DNA of 9,654 nucleotides, taken from Candidatus Zambryskibacteria bacterium RIFCSPLOWO2_02_FULL_39_14. GTDB taxonomy: Bacteria; Patescibacteriota; Minisyncoccia; Phycocordibacterales; Zambryskibacteraceae. This document shows positions 1-6,148 of the stretch, in pieces. Numbering within the stretch: the stretch's first letter is position 1; every line of letters starts with the position of its first letter. Below the pieces are notes generated by a model. The model ran no database searches. It was not told the origin of the DNA and saw nothing but the letters and a program-made list of their open reading frames with translations. The position numbers were made by a program, and so were the translations under genes. The stretch lies in NCBI GenBank assembly GCA_001824135.1, contig MHWM01000031.1:1-9654 (forward strand), read 5' to 3'.

Positions 1-22
1 ATTTTGGCTATTTTAACATCTT

Positions 23-1606
23 TTAGAGTCTTTCGGGAGTCGGTATACCAAGTATAGTCAGACCATTTTTCATCACAATATTGAAAGCTTCAACGATAGC
101 GAGACGATAACCAGACTCTGGAGAGTCGCCAATCACTTGTTCATGAGCATAAAAGTTGTTGAAACTACCAGCGAGTTCTGTGAGATACGTAGTGATGTAA
201 TGTGGAGCATATTCTTTTCCAGCCCTCTCTACCACTTCTGGGAATCTATATAGCAACCTCTCAATACCCCTTATATTCCCTTGCCTATTTTCGTTGACAC
301 TCGGTGTCAACATTTTGGCTTTTTCTAGTAGCGAATTTGTTCGTGCATATGCATACTGAAGATAAACTCCGGAATCTCCTTCCGTTGAAACAGATTTTTC
401 TATATCAAAAATTATATCATTCCCTATCACTTGCCGTAGAATCATATATTTGATAGCGCCTATAGCCACCTGTTCATTATCTTTTACTTTTTTCTTTACA
501 TCTTCTATGAGTTTTTCAGCCGTAATTACATTGCCAGTTCTGGAGCTCATCTTTCCTGTTGGCAGACGTAACATACCATGTGAGAGATGAATTAATTTAC
601 CTTTTAATTCTGACATCACTTCACCAGTCACGACTTCTACTACCTGAAAAAATGCGTCCTGCTCGTTAGCAGTAATAGTTATTGATTGGTCAAAAGGAAA
701 AGTCTCTTTTTTTATTTTTGCTAAACCAATCTCTTTAGCTTCGTAAGTCGGCAGTTTGTCTGAATTGAGAAATACTCTGGTATGCAATCCAAATTTATCG
801 CCTCTAAAGACAACTGCCCCCTCACTTTCTTCAAAAATACCTTTCTTTAGGAAATCCAGAACAAGTTCTTTTCCGATATCACCAGACTCGCTTTCAAAAA
901 ATGAGTAGTCAAAATTTGTGTTAAGTCTTTTATATATGGAATCAAATTCTTTCAGACTTTCTTTTCTGCCAGAATCATAAATATCATTTATTTTATCATC
1001 ACTTCTTTCGTATATCTTTTTATTTATTTCTTGAATTTCATTTTTAGCTTCTTTATCTTCTTCATAAGCCTTATTACCCATTGCGTAGGCATTGCCTACG
1101 CAATTATTGAGCAAAGCCCAAACTGCTTTGGCTACATGCATACCGACATCGCCATGATAACTAGCTGTTTTTACTTCAGCACTGCCCGCCTTCACTATGC
1201 GAGTCACAGATTCGCCAATAATATTATTCATCAAATGCCCTATATGAAATTCTTTGAAAATATTTGGCTGGGTATGCTCCACAAAAAACTTTTTTCCCTT
1301 CAGATTTTCATTCTTTCCAAAAACTTCTCTTTTTTCAATAATTTCTTTAAGACTGTTTATAAAAAACTCTTTGGACAAATAAAAGTTTATAAACCCCGGC
1401 CCGGCGAGTTCCACTTTCTCAATTTCTGGTAATTTATTTTGTACGATATATCGTACAATTTCATCTTTGTGGCCGTATTTTATAGCTACATTAGTCGAGT
1501 AATCCCCCATCTTTAAATCAGTAGGATGTTCCACAGAAAAACCCTCTGTTTTTAAATTGAGTGACTTTAAAGCATCTTTTACCAGATTCTCTATTTTTTC
1601 TTTCAT
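23..1606 (-). CDS. argS: Arginyl-tRNA synthetase
   Basis: Cytoplasmic class I aminoacyl-tRNA synthetase that charges tRNA-Arg with arginine using ATP. Visible parts in order are an N-terminal Add1-type domain (about residues 1-80, with MGDYSTNVA and AGPGFINFYL), the HIGH signature as HIGH at 121-124 preceded by PNIFKEF, the KMSKS loop as KMSSR at 352-356 followed by TGNVI, and a C-terminal DALR anticodon-binding domain (about 415-527) ending in the family-typical PERL. At 527 aa it is somewhat short (E. coli ArgS is 577) but has both ends, so it looks intact. The ATG at 1606 follows the HD gene stop by 5 bases, making it the last visible gene of the nucleotide operon. No good Shine-Dalgarno is present; a GGGGG run lies 13 bases upstream. 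Two perfect palindromes lie inside the coding sequence (listed separately). The identification is secure. Confidence 0.97.
   Translation of the reverse strand: MKEKIENLVKDALKSLNLKTEGFSVEHPTDLKMGDYSTNVAIKYGHKDEIVRYIVQNKLPEIEKVELAGPGFINFYLSKEFFINSLKEIIEKREVFGKNENLKGKKFFVEHTQPNIFKEFHIGHLMNNIIGESVTRIVKAGSAEVKTASYHGDVGMHVAKAVWALLNNCVGNAYAMGNKAYEEDKEAKNEIQEINKKIYERSDDKINDIYDSGRKESLKEFDSIYKRLNTNFDYSFFESESGDIGKELVLDFLKKGIFEESEGAVVFRGDKFGLHTRVFLNSDKLPTYEAKEIGLAKIKKETFPFDQSITITANEQDAFFQVVEVVTGEVMSELKGKLIHLSHGMLRLPTGKMSSRTGNVITAEKLIEDVKKKVKDNEQVAIGAIKYMILRQVIGNDIIFDIEKSVSTEGDSGVYLQYAYARTNSLLEKAKMLTPSVNENRQGNIRGIERLLYRFPEVVERAGKEYAPHYITTYLTELAGSFNNFYAHEQVIGDSPESGYRLAIVEAFNIVMKNGLTILGIPTPERL
1080..1104. 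repeat. Perfect 11-bp inverted repeat inside argS
   Basis: The arms ATTGCGTAGGC and GCCTACGCAAT are perfectly complementary around a 3-base loop. They encode ArgS residues about 168-175 (NCVGNAYA) in frame, between the Rossmann-fold core and a charged helical insertion. In mRNA this would be a strong hairpin in an AT-rich transcript. It may be a degenerate palindromic element tolerated in frame, or a chance product of codon use. Confidence 0.85.
1439..1458. repeat. Perfect 20-bp palindrome inside argS
   Basis: TTGTACGATATATCGTACAA is identical to its own reverse complement over all 20 bases, with no spacer. It encodes ArgS residues about 50-56 (IVRYIVQ) in the N-terminal domain. It has the form of a dimeric-protein binding site, but its position about 150 bases inside the gene gives no obvious promoter to control. 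Confidence 0.85.
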
Positions 1607-1611
1607 GAAAA

Positions 1612-2205
1612 TTATTTTGCCCCCTTATCATTTCTAACCCATTTTCCTGTTAAAACTTGATGCCAAGCATTAGGATTAGTCTTCTGTATATCATCCCACA
1701 TTTTCTTCGCAGTCTTAGTGTAAAGCTTTTTAGTCCTAATATGCGGTCTATGGTCTTTTTGCATGCTTAAGGCAGAAGTATCACCAATTCTAGCTAATTC
1801 TTTAAGTTCAAGGTCTACATCTAGATTATCGGCATCCTTAACAATTTTTGACTCGAGAGATTTTCTTTCAGCATACTCTTTGAGAAGAGAATGCACTTCT
1901 TTTTCAAGTTCTGTATCCTTAAATATATGATCATCTGCCAACTTTTCATATCTAGTGACATATTCTCTATGCAAAAAAGCTATATCACTCGCTCTCGATT
2001 CAGCAATATCATGTATGAGACATATTTTAAGGACTTTGGACACATCAGCCTTTTCAGCAACAGCAATAATCCAAGCAATCATAGTGGTTCGAAAAATATG
2101 TTCGGAAATATTTTGAACCTTTCCAGTTAAAATTTGTTGCCATGCTCGTGGAACATTTCGGAGTGTTCCAATTTCAAAAAGAAAATCAATATCTCTTTTA
2201 GCCAT
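1612..2205 (-). CDS. HD-domain phosphohydrolase (YfbR/HDDC2-like, possible 5'-deoxynucleotidase)
   Basis: Metal-dependent HD-superfamily hydrolase of 197 aa. The metal ligands are visible in the usual order: His36 in SEHIFRTTMIA, His65-Asp66 in LIHDIAE, and Asp124 in IVKDADNLD. The pattern SEH...HDIAE...DADNLD matches the YfbR/HDDC2 group, in which E. coli YfbR removes the phosphate from deoxynucleoside monophosphates; that substrate is inferred, not shown. Its place between glyA and argS in an operon with dcd and thyA fits a role in deoxynucleotide balance. The ATG at 2205 is one base after the glyA stop and is preceded by GAGGA seven bases upstream, one of the few real Shine-Dalgarno sites here. 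The N-terminus (residues 21-29) and C-terminus (180-188) carry near-identical AWxQxLTGK motifs. Confidence 0.85.
   Translation of the reverse strand: MAKRDIDFLFEIGTLRNVPRAWQQILTGKVQNISEHIFRTTMIAWIIAVAEKADVSKVLKICLIHDIAESRASDIAFLHREYVTRYEKLADDHIFKDTELEKEVHSLLKEYAERKSLESKIVKDADNLDVDLELKELARIGDTSALSMQKDHRPHIRTKKLYTKTAKKMWDDIQKTNPNAWHQVLTGKWVRNDKGAK
1642..1668 (-). repeat. Direct repeat copy 2 (C-terminal AWHQVLTGK)
   Basis: This 27-bp stretch matches 2119-2145 at 22 of 27 positions in the same orientation and the same reading frame. It encodes AWHQVLTGK near the C-terminus of the HD protein. It could be an internal duplication or convergent family motifs. Confidence 0.65.
2119..2145 (-). repeat. 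Direct repeat copy 1 (N-terminal AWQQILTGK)
   Basis: This 27-bp stretch matches 1642-1668 at 22 of 27 positions, 477 bases away in the same gene. It encodes AWQQILTGK, seven residues before the first metal-binding histidine of the HD domain. Confidence 0.65.
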
Positions 2206-2206
2206 A

Positions 2207-3379
2207 TTATTTCCTCAAAATCGCATCAATTTTTCTAGCAATTTTTATCATATCTTTTTCCTTCTTGCCTCTAGTTGTTTCGGCTGGAGAACCGAGTCGA
2301 ATACCTGAGGGATCGAACGGTGAACGTGTTTCTCCTGGAATCGTATTCTTATTGCAAATTATTCCACCTCTTTCTAGTCTCGCTTCAGCTTCCGTGCCAG
2401 AGATTCCTGCCCCACCCATCCATGTATCTACAAGGACCAAGTGTGAATCTGTGCCACCAGAAACAACCTTCCACCCAAGTCTCATTAATTCATTTGCCAG
2501 CGCTTGAGCATTCTTAATTACCTGTTTAGCATATTTTTTAAAATTTGGATTTGATGCCTCCTTTAACGCAACAGCAATAGCGGCAATTTGACTCATATGT
2601 GGCCCACCCTGTAATCCAGGAAAAACTGCTTTATCGATTTTTTTATTCAACTCCCTGCTATCAATTTTAGAGAAAATCATTGCACCTCTTGGCCCACGCA
2701 GTGTTTTATGAGTGGTTGTGGTGATAATATCTGCATATGGAAATGGTGATGGATAAGCTTCGCCGGCAACAAGTCCTGCGAAATGCGACATATCTACCAT
2801 TAGTAATGCACCGCAAGCATCAGCAATCTTCCTAAATTTTTTGAAATCTACAATTCTCGAATATGCTGTATAACCACAAACTATTAATGCTGGTTTCTCT
2901 TTACGAGCAAGCTTCTCCAATTCTATGTAATTAACTACCTCACTCTTTGAATCTACTCCATATGCAATTTGTTGCCAAACTTTGCCTGTCATAGAAACTT
3001 TCTGTCCATGTGTTAAGTGACCACCATTTGTAAGGCTCATTCCCATTATCTTTCCACCTAAGGGCACCGTCGCAAGATAGACAGCCAAGTTTGCTGGCGA
3101 GCCAGAAAGTGGTTGCACATTTACTGACCACTTCTTTGGAGCAAGCTTGAAGAGCTTTAATGCACGCTCTCTCGCCAGATCCTCCACTTTATCTGTATAT
3201 GTCTGTCCGCCGTAATATCGTTTGTGTGGATACCCTTCTGCATATTTGTTATCAAGTACAGAACCGAGAGCCTTCAACACATCCTCTGATTCATAATTTT
3301 CTGACGGAATCAGATTTACTACTCCTCTTTGGCGCTTTTTTTCCTGACTGATCAGTTTCTCAATTTCTTTATCTTTCAC
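2207..3379 (-). CDS. glyA: Serine hydroxymethyltransferase
   Basis: PLP enzyme of the cytoplasm that converts serine and tetrahydrofolate to glycine and 5,10-methylene-tetrahydrofolate, the one-carbon donor for ThyA. Visible are LIPSENYES (residues 23-31), the substrate region KYAEGYPHKRYYGG (45-58), LTHG (122-125), VDMSHFAGLVAG (195-206), the PLP-lysine motif TTTTHKTLRGPRG with Lys225, LQGGPH, NKNTIPGE and the late SGIRLGSPAETTRG. It is 390 aa, shorter than the usual 410-420, mainly because it ends soon after the TTRG motif. The start is GTG (bases 3377-3379 read CAC on the plus strand), 5 bases after the thyA stop; no ATG fits better and the N-terminus aligns with the family. It sits directly between thyA and the HD gene, which fits supply of methylene-folate for thymidylate synthesis. 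Confidence 0.96.
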   Translation of the reverse strand: MKDKEIEKLISQEKKRQRGVVNLIPSENYESEDVLKALGSVLDNKYAEGYPHKRYYGGQTYTDKVEDLARERALKLFKLAPKKWSVNVQPLSGSPANLAVYLATVPLGGKIMGMSLTNGGHLTHGQKVSMTGKVWQQIAYGVDSKSEVVNYIELEKLARKEKPALIVCGYTAYSRIVDFKKFRKIADACGALLMVDMSHFAGLVAGEAYPSPFPYADIITTTTHKTLRGPRGAMIFSKIDSRELNKKIDKAVFPGLQGGPHMSQIAAIAVALKEASNPNFKKYAKQVIKNAQALANELMRLGWKVVSGGTDSHLVLVDTWMGGAGISGTEAEARLERGGIICNKNTIPGETRSPFDPSGIRLGSPAETTRGKKEKDMIKIARKIDAILRK

Positions 3380-3384
3380 AATAA

Positions 3385-4350
3385 TTATTTTCTATCTTTT
3401 TCATCGAAACCACCAGCAACAGTCATCTCCCCCTTAAGAGCTGGATGTGGATCATAACCTTCTAGAGTAACCATTTCTGGTCTGAAAGTATCGAGGCTTG
3501 TCACCTGTTCGCCCACAATTAGCTTAGGTAACGGTTTGGGTTCTCTTTTTATTTGCTCTTTCACTTGCTCAATATGGTTTTCATATATATGTGCATCTCC
3601 CAGAGTGTGTACAAACTCTCCAGGCTCATAACCAGTAATTTTGGCAACAATCATTGTGAGAGCAGCATAACTAGCTATGTTGAATGGTACCCCAAGAAAC
3701 ATGTCTGCACTCCTCTGATACAGAAGACAAGATAATTTATCATTGGCCACATTAAAATGCAGAAGGATGTGGCAGAGTGGGTATGAGAGAGCTTCGCCTG
3801 GTTTCGCCATAGCGTACAGAAATTGAGGATTCCACACAGACATAACAGCATGTTTCCTTTCAGGAAAGTTCTTCAGTGTATCTATAACCCATGCTAACTG
3901 ATCAATCTTTCGACCATCAGCAGCAGGCCAAGCCCGCCACTGCTCCCCATATACCCTAGGTAAATCTCCATATTTTTTTGCGAATTCACTATCTGTTGCG
4001 ATATGGGAAATAAATTCCTCTTTAGTCATTTGTGGCACTTCCCCTTTTTCAATCCTCTTAACATAACTCTTATATGGGTAGTCGTCCCATATGTGGACCT
4101 TATTATCGACAAGGTATTTAATATTAGTTTGCCCAGACATAAACCAGTATAATTCTGTCAAAATACCGTTCCAATATACTTTTTTAGTAGTAAACAAAGG
4201 AAAACCTTTAGATAGATCGTATCTTGCCTGTCTGCCGAAAACACTAATTAGCCCATTACCAGTATTGTGATCGTGCTTCTTTACTCCGTTATCTAAAATA
4301 TCCTGTAGGAGATTTAAATATTGATATTCTGGATGATTTTTGTTGCTCAT
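3385..4350 (-). CDS. thyA: Thymidylate synthase (divergent ThyA family)
   Basis: Folate-dependent enzyme expected to methylate dUMP to dTMP and release dihydrofolate. The core is clear: the catalytic Cys193 in PLCH, LYQRSADMFLGVPFNIASYA (210-229) with Arg213 and the uracil-selecting Asn224, GDAHIYENH (251-259), Glu66, Trp88, and EGYDPHPALK near the end. At 321 aa it is longer than E. coli ThyA (264). The extra length is an insertion at about 91-128, about 7 residues before the catalytic Cys, and a C-terminal tail of about 10 residues. By eye alignment, three of the four arginines that hold the dUMP phosphate in E. coli (R21, R126', R127') are replaced by His28/Asn29, Lys166 and His167; only the R166 equivalent (Arg213) remains. 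The ATG at 4350 lies one base after the dcd stop. The family call is sure; a standard substrate is likely but less sure. Confidence 0.92.
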   Translation of the reverse strand: MSNKNHPEYQYLNLLQDILDNGVKKHDHNTGNGLISVFGRQARYDLSKGFPLFTTKKVYWNGILTELYWFMSGQTNIKYLVDNKVHIWDDYPYKSYVKRIEKGEVPQMTKEEFISHIATDSEFAKKYGDLPRVYGEQWRAWPAADGRKIDQLAWVIDTLKNFPERKHAVMSVWNPQFLYAMAKPGEALSYPLCHILLHFNVANDKLSCLLYQRSADMFLGVPFNIASYAALTMIVAKITGYEPGEFVHTLGDAHIYENHIEQVKEQIKREPKPLPKLIVGEQVTSLDTFRPEMVTLEGYDPHPALKGEMTVAGGFDEKDRK

Positions 4351-4351
4351 A

Positions 4352-4924
4352 TTATTTTTTCTTTTTGTGCGTTCTCTTAGCTATAGTTTTAGGAGGAATA
4401 TAGCCAGCAATGTTGTTTTTTGCATAACGACCTTTTTCACGATAATTTTGAGTTGTCTCACTTGAGAGAGTGGAAAATGTTAATTGAGCTATGGCCATAC
4501 CTGGGCGGAGAATTATTGGCACATTATTGAGGTTGCAAAGTTCCAGAGCGACATTTAGGAAATGCCCCGGATTGATCAAGGCAGCGCTGTTATGTACCAA
4601 GAGACCTATACGTGCCAGTGAACTTTTGCCATTTACTTCTATCAGATAGTGATCGGAGCCAAAATATTCTTTTGAATAACCGAGAATGCTAACTCCCGGA
4701 TGAAGCACGAAAGCTTCGCCATCTTTGACTTTTATTTCTTTAGTCTTTGGAAAAATTTTATTAACGGGGTCAATAAAACTCGTGGTGTGAACGTCATTTA
4801 CTATGAACTTATTGCCAAGTAATATATCGTAACTGGCTGGCTGAAGTTTATTATCCAAAAATGGCTTGAGAATAATCTCACCCTTCTTGATTGCTTTCTT
4901 AATATCTCGGTCAGATAAAAACAT
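4352..4924 (-). CDS. dcd: dCTP deaminase / dUTPase superfamily protein (Dcd-like, divergent)
   Basis: Trimeric dCTP deaminase-family protein of 190 aa, expected to deaminate dCTP to dUTP (or to dUMP if bifunctional) and so feed ThyA. Visible are the N-terminal MFLSDRDIKKAI, the PASYDILLGN segment (29-38), the core GKSSLARIGLLVH (99-111), the catalytic-type glutamate Glu129 in ALELCN, and LRPGMAIAQLTF (139-150). Several normally conserved positions differ: the family IDPG motif reads INPG (117-120), the glycine of PGFxG is Leu123, and the C-terminal QxG segment reads YAKNNIAG. A basic tail (THKKKK) ends the protein. No separate dUTPase gene is visible, so whether this copy also makes dUMP cannot be judged by eye. 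The ATG at 4924 lies one base after the CYTH gene stop; no Shine-Dalgarno is present. Confidence 0.88.
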   Translation of the reverse strand: MFLSDRDIKKAIKKGEIILKPFLDNKLQPASYDILLGNKFIVNDVHTTSFIDPVNKIFPKTKEIKVKDGEAFVLHPGVSILGYSKEYFGSDHYLIEVNGKSSLARIGLLVHNSAALINPGHFLNVALELCNLNNVPIILRPGMAIAQLTFSTLSSETTQNYREKGRYAKNNIAGYIPPKTIAKRTHKKKK

Positions 4925-4925
4925 T

Positions 4926-5597
4926 TTATTCTATATTAAATATTTTCTCTGTCCCGTAATAATCGCGCCAATTTTTGTTATAGTAAGCAAACATCCGTTC
5001 CAAACGATCTTGTGGCAACTCTTCTACTTCAAAACCGCGCATTAAACTGAGTAATTCCTCTTTTACTGAATCCGCCAGAGATTTATCAGGAACAACTTTT
5101 TCAAACTCTGCTAAATAACCGTAACCAGCATTCTTATCGAGACAAATATTAACGTCATTGAGCTTGTATTCTTCACGACCTCGTGACCATTTAGCTTGAT
5201 ACTCCAAACCTGACTCAAGGAGAATTTTGTCTAATTCGTCTAGTGTCATATTCATTTTTACCTCAAATTCCATTCTCGAAACCCCATTCGAGCTAGAATC
5301 TTTGCCAATAGATGCTTTTATTACGAGAAGTACTTGACCATCGGTATCACGAGTGCGGATAGAAAAATTACTACCCTCATCAAGAATTTTTTTGAATGAA
5401 TCTTTTTTTGAATCGTCTATGTGAAACAAAAGATTTTCCTTAAATTTAGATAAATCAGAAACAGTAAAATAGTGATTGAGTTGTTTGTTTTTTGATGTGA
5501 GCACGCCACCCTTACTCAAAATCTTTTGACTTAAATTATCAGCGTACTTTTTATCACCCAAAAGACTCTTTATTTCGATTTCGTATTGTGTGGACAT
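4926..5597 (-). CDS. CYTH-domain protein (triphosphate tunnel enzyme, CyaB/ThTPase-like)
   Basis: CYTH (CyaB/thiamine triphosphatase) domain protein of 223 aa. The family's ExExK signature is EIEIK at residues 6-10. The alternating charged strands that line the triphosphate tunnel follow: SIRTR (Arg81, Arg83), VIKAS (Lys94), RMEFEVK (Glu110, Glu112), KWSRGREEYKL (Lys136 to Arg141) and LAEFEK (Glu164, Glu166). Members bind triphosphates and act as adenylate cyclases, thiamine triphosphatases or tripolyphosphatases; the substrate cannot be read from sequence. As first gene of the operon and next to dcd, a nucleotide triphosphate is an attractive but unproven substrate. A C-terminal helical region (about 170-223) follows the domain. 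The ATG at 5597 has no Shine-Dalgarno; a candidate promoter lies just upstream. Confidence 0.87.
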   Translation of the reverse strand: MSTQYEIEIKSLLGDKKYADNLSQKILSKGGVLTSKNKQLNHYFTVSDLSKFKENLLFHIDDSKKDSFKKILDEGSNFSIRTRDTDGQVLLVIKASIGKDSSSNGVSRMEFEVKMNMTLDELDKILLESGLEYQAKWSRGREEYKLNDVNICLDKNAGYGYLAEFEKVVPDKSLADSVKEELLSLMRGFEVEELPQDRLERMFAYYNKNWRDYYGTEKIFNIE

Positions 5598-5622
5598 TTT
5601 AGATGGTTGTCTTCGTAGGTAA

Positions 5623-5651
5623 AGTATATGCTAAGGTTAAAGATACGTAAA
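5623..5651 (-). promoter_or_regulatory. Candidate promoter of the CYTH-dcd-thyA-glyA-HD-argS operon
   Basis: On the minus strand TTTACG (5646-5651), a 17-base spacer and TATACT (5623-5628) form a reasonable sigma-70-type promoter. A transcript would start near 5616, about 19 bases before the CYTH start. The -35 box ends only two bases before the divergent folA ATG. For folA I see no convincing promoter; TATGCT at 5627-5632 on the plus strand is the best -10 candidate but lacks a well-spaced -35. Confidence 0.5.
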
Positions 5652-5653
5652 AG

Positions 5654-6148
5654 ATGACAAAACCACGCATTAGTATTATAGTTGCCCGTGCAAAAAATGG
5701 CGTGATAGGAGGAAAAAATGGCCTACTTTGGCATATTTCTGATGATCTAAAACGATTTAAAGAATTGACCATGAGTCATCCCATTATCATGGGTCGAAAA
5801 ACCTATGATTCTATCGGCAAACCCTTACCGGGACGAACTAGTTTTGTAGTTACAAGAGATACAAAACTTAGTATTCCTGGATGTGTTATATGCCTATCGA
5901 TAGAACAGGCCATAGAGAAAGCGTCTGAATTAAATAGTGAGGAGATATTTGTTATAGGAGGTGAAGAAATATACAAACTAGCACTTCATATTGTAGACAG
6001 ATTGTATGTCACAGAAGTTGATCTTGATATTAAAGGCGACGCTTATTTCCCAGACTATACAAAAGAATTTACGAAAGAAATTTCCCGAGAAGAACGGTTC
6101 GATGAAAAGACCGGCTTGAAATATACGTGGGTAGATTTAGAGAGATAG
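5654..6148 (+). CDS. folA: Dihydrofolate reductase
   Basis: NADPH-dependent enzyme that reduces dihydrofolate to tetrahydrofolate, closing the cycle opened by ThyA. The 164-aa length is typical. Visible are ISIIVARAKNGVIG (6-19), the Met20-loop region NGLLWHISDDLKRFK (22-36) with the catalytic acid Asp31, PIIMGRKTYDSIG (43-55), LPGR with Arg61, VVTRD (65-69) for NADPH, and FVIGGEEIY (99-107). The normally conserved proline of the LPW motif (E. coli Pro21) is Leu25. It is the only plus-strand gene, divergent from the thymidylate operon by 56 bases, and its TAG stop directly abuts the rplK stop, with no terminator between the two genes. No Shine-Dalgarno precedes the ATG at 5654; the N-terminus matches the family, which supports this start. 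Confidence 0.96.
   Translation: MTKPRISIIVARAKNGVIGGKNGLLWHISDDLKRFKELTMSHPIIMGRKTYDSIGKPLPGRTSFVVTRDTKLSIPGCVICLSIEQAIEKASELNSEEIFVIGGEEIYKLALHIVDRLYVTEVDLDIKGDAYFPDYTKEFTKEISREERFDEKTGLKYTWVDLER

Noticed and set aside
1393..1404. GC-rich CCGGCCCGG palindrome in argS
   Set aside because: It encodes the conserved ArgS motif AGPGF, so codon content explains it.
1031..1432. 133-codon plus-strand open frame antisense to argS
   Set aside because: It lies wholly within the securely identified argS gene, its phenylalanine/isoleucine-rich translation is the reverse of lysine/glutamate-rich coding, and it has no recognisable domain.
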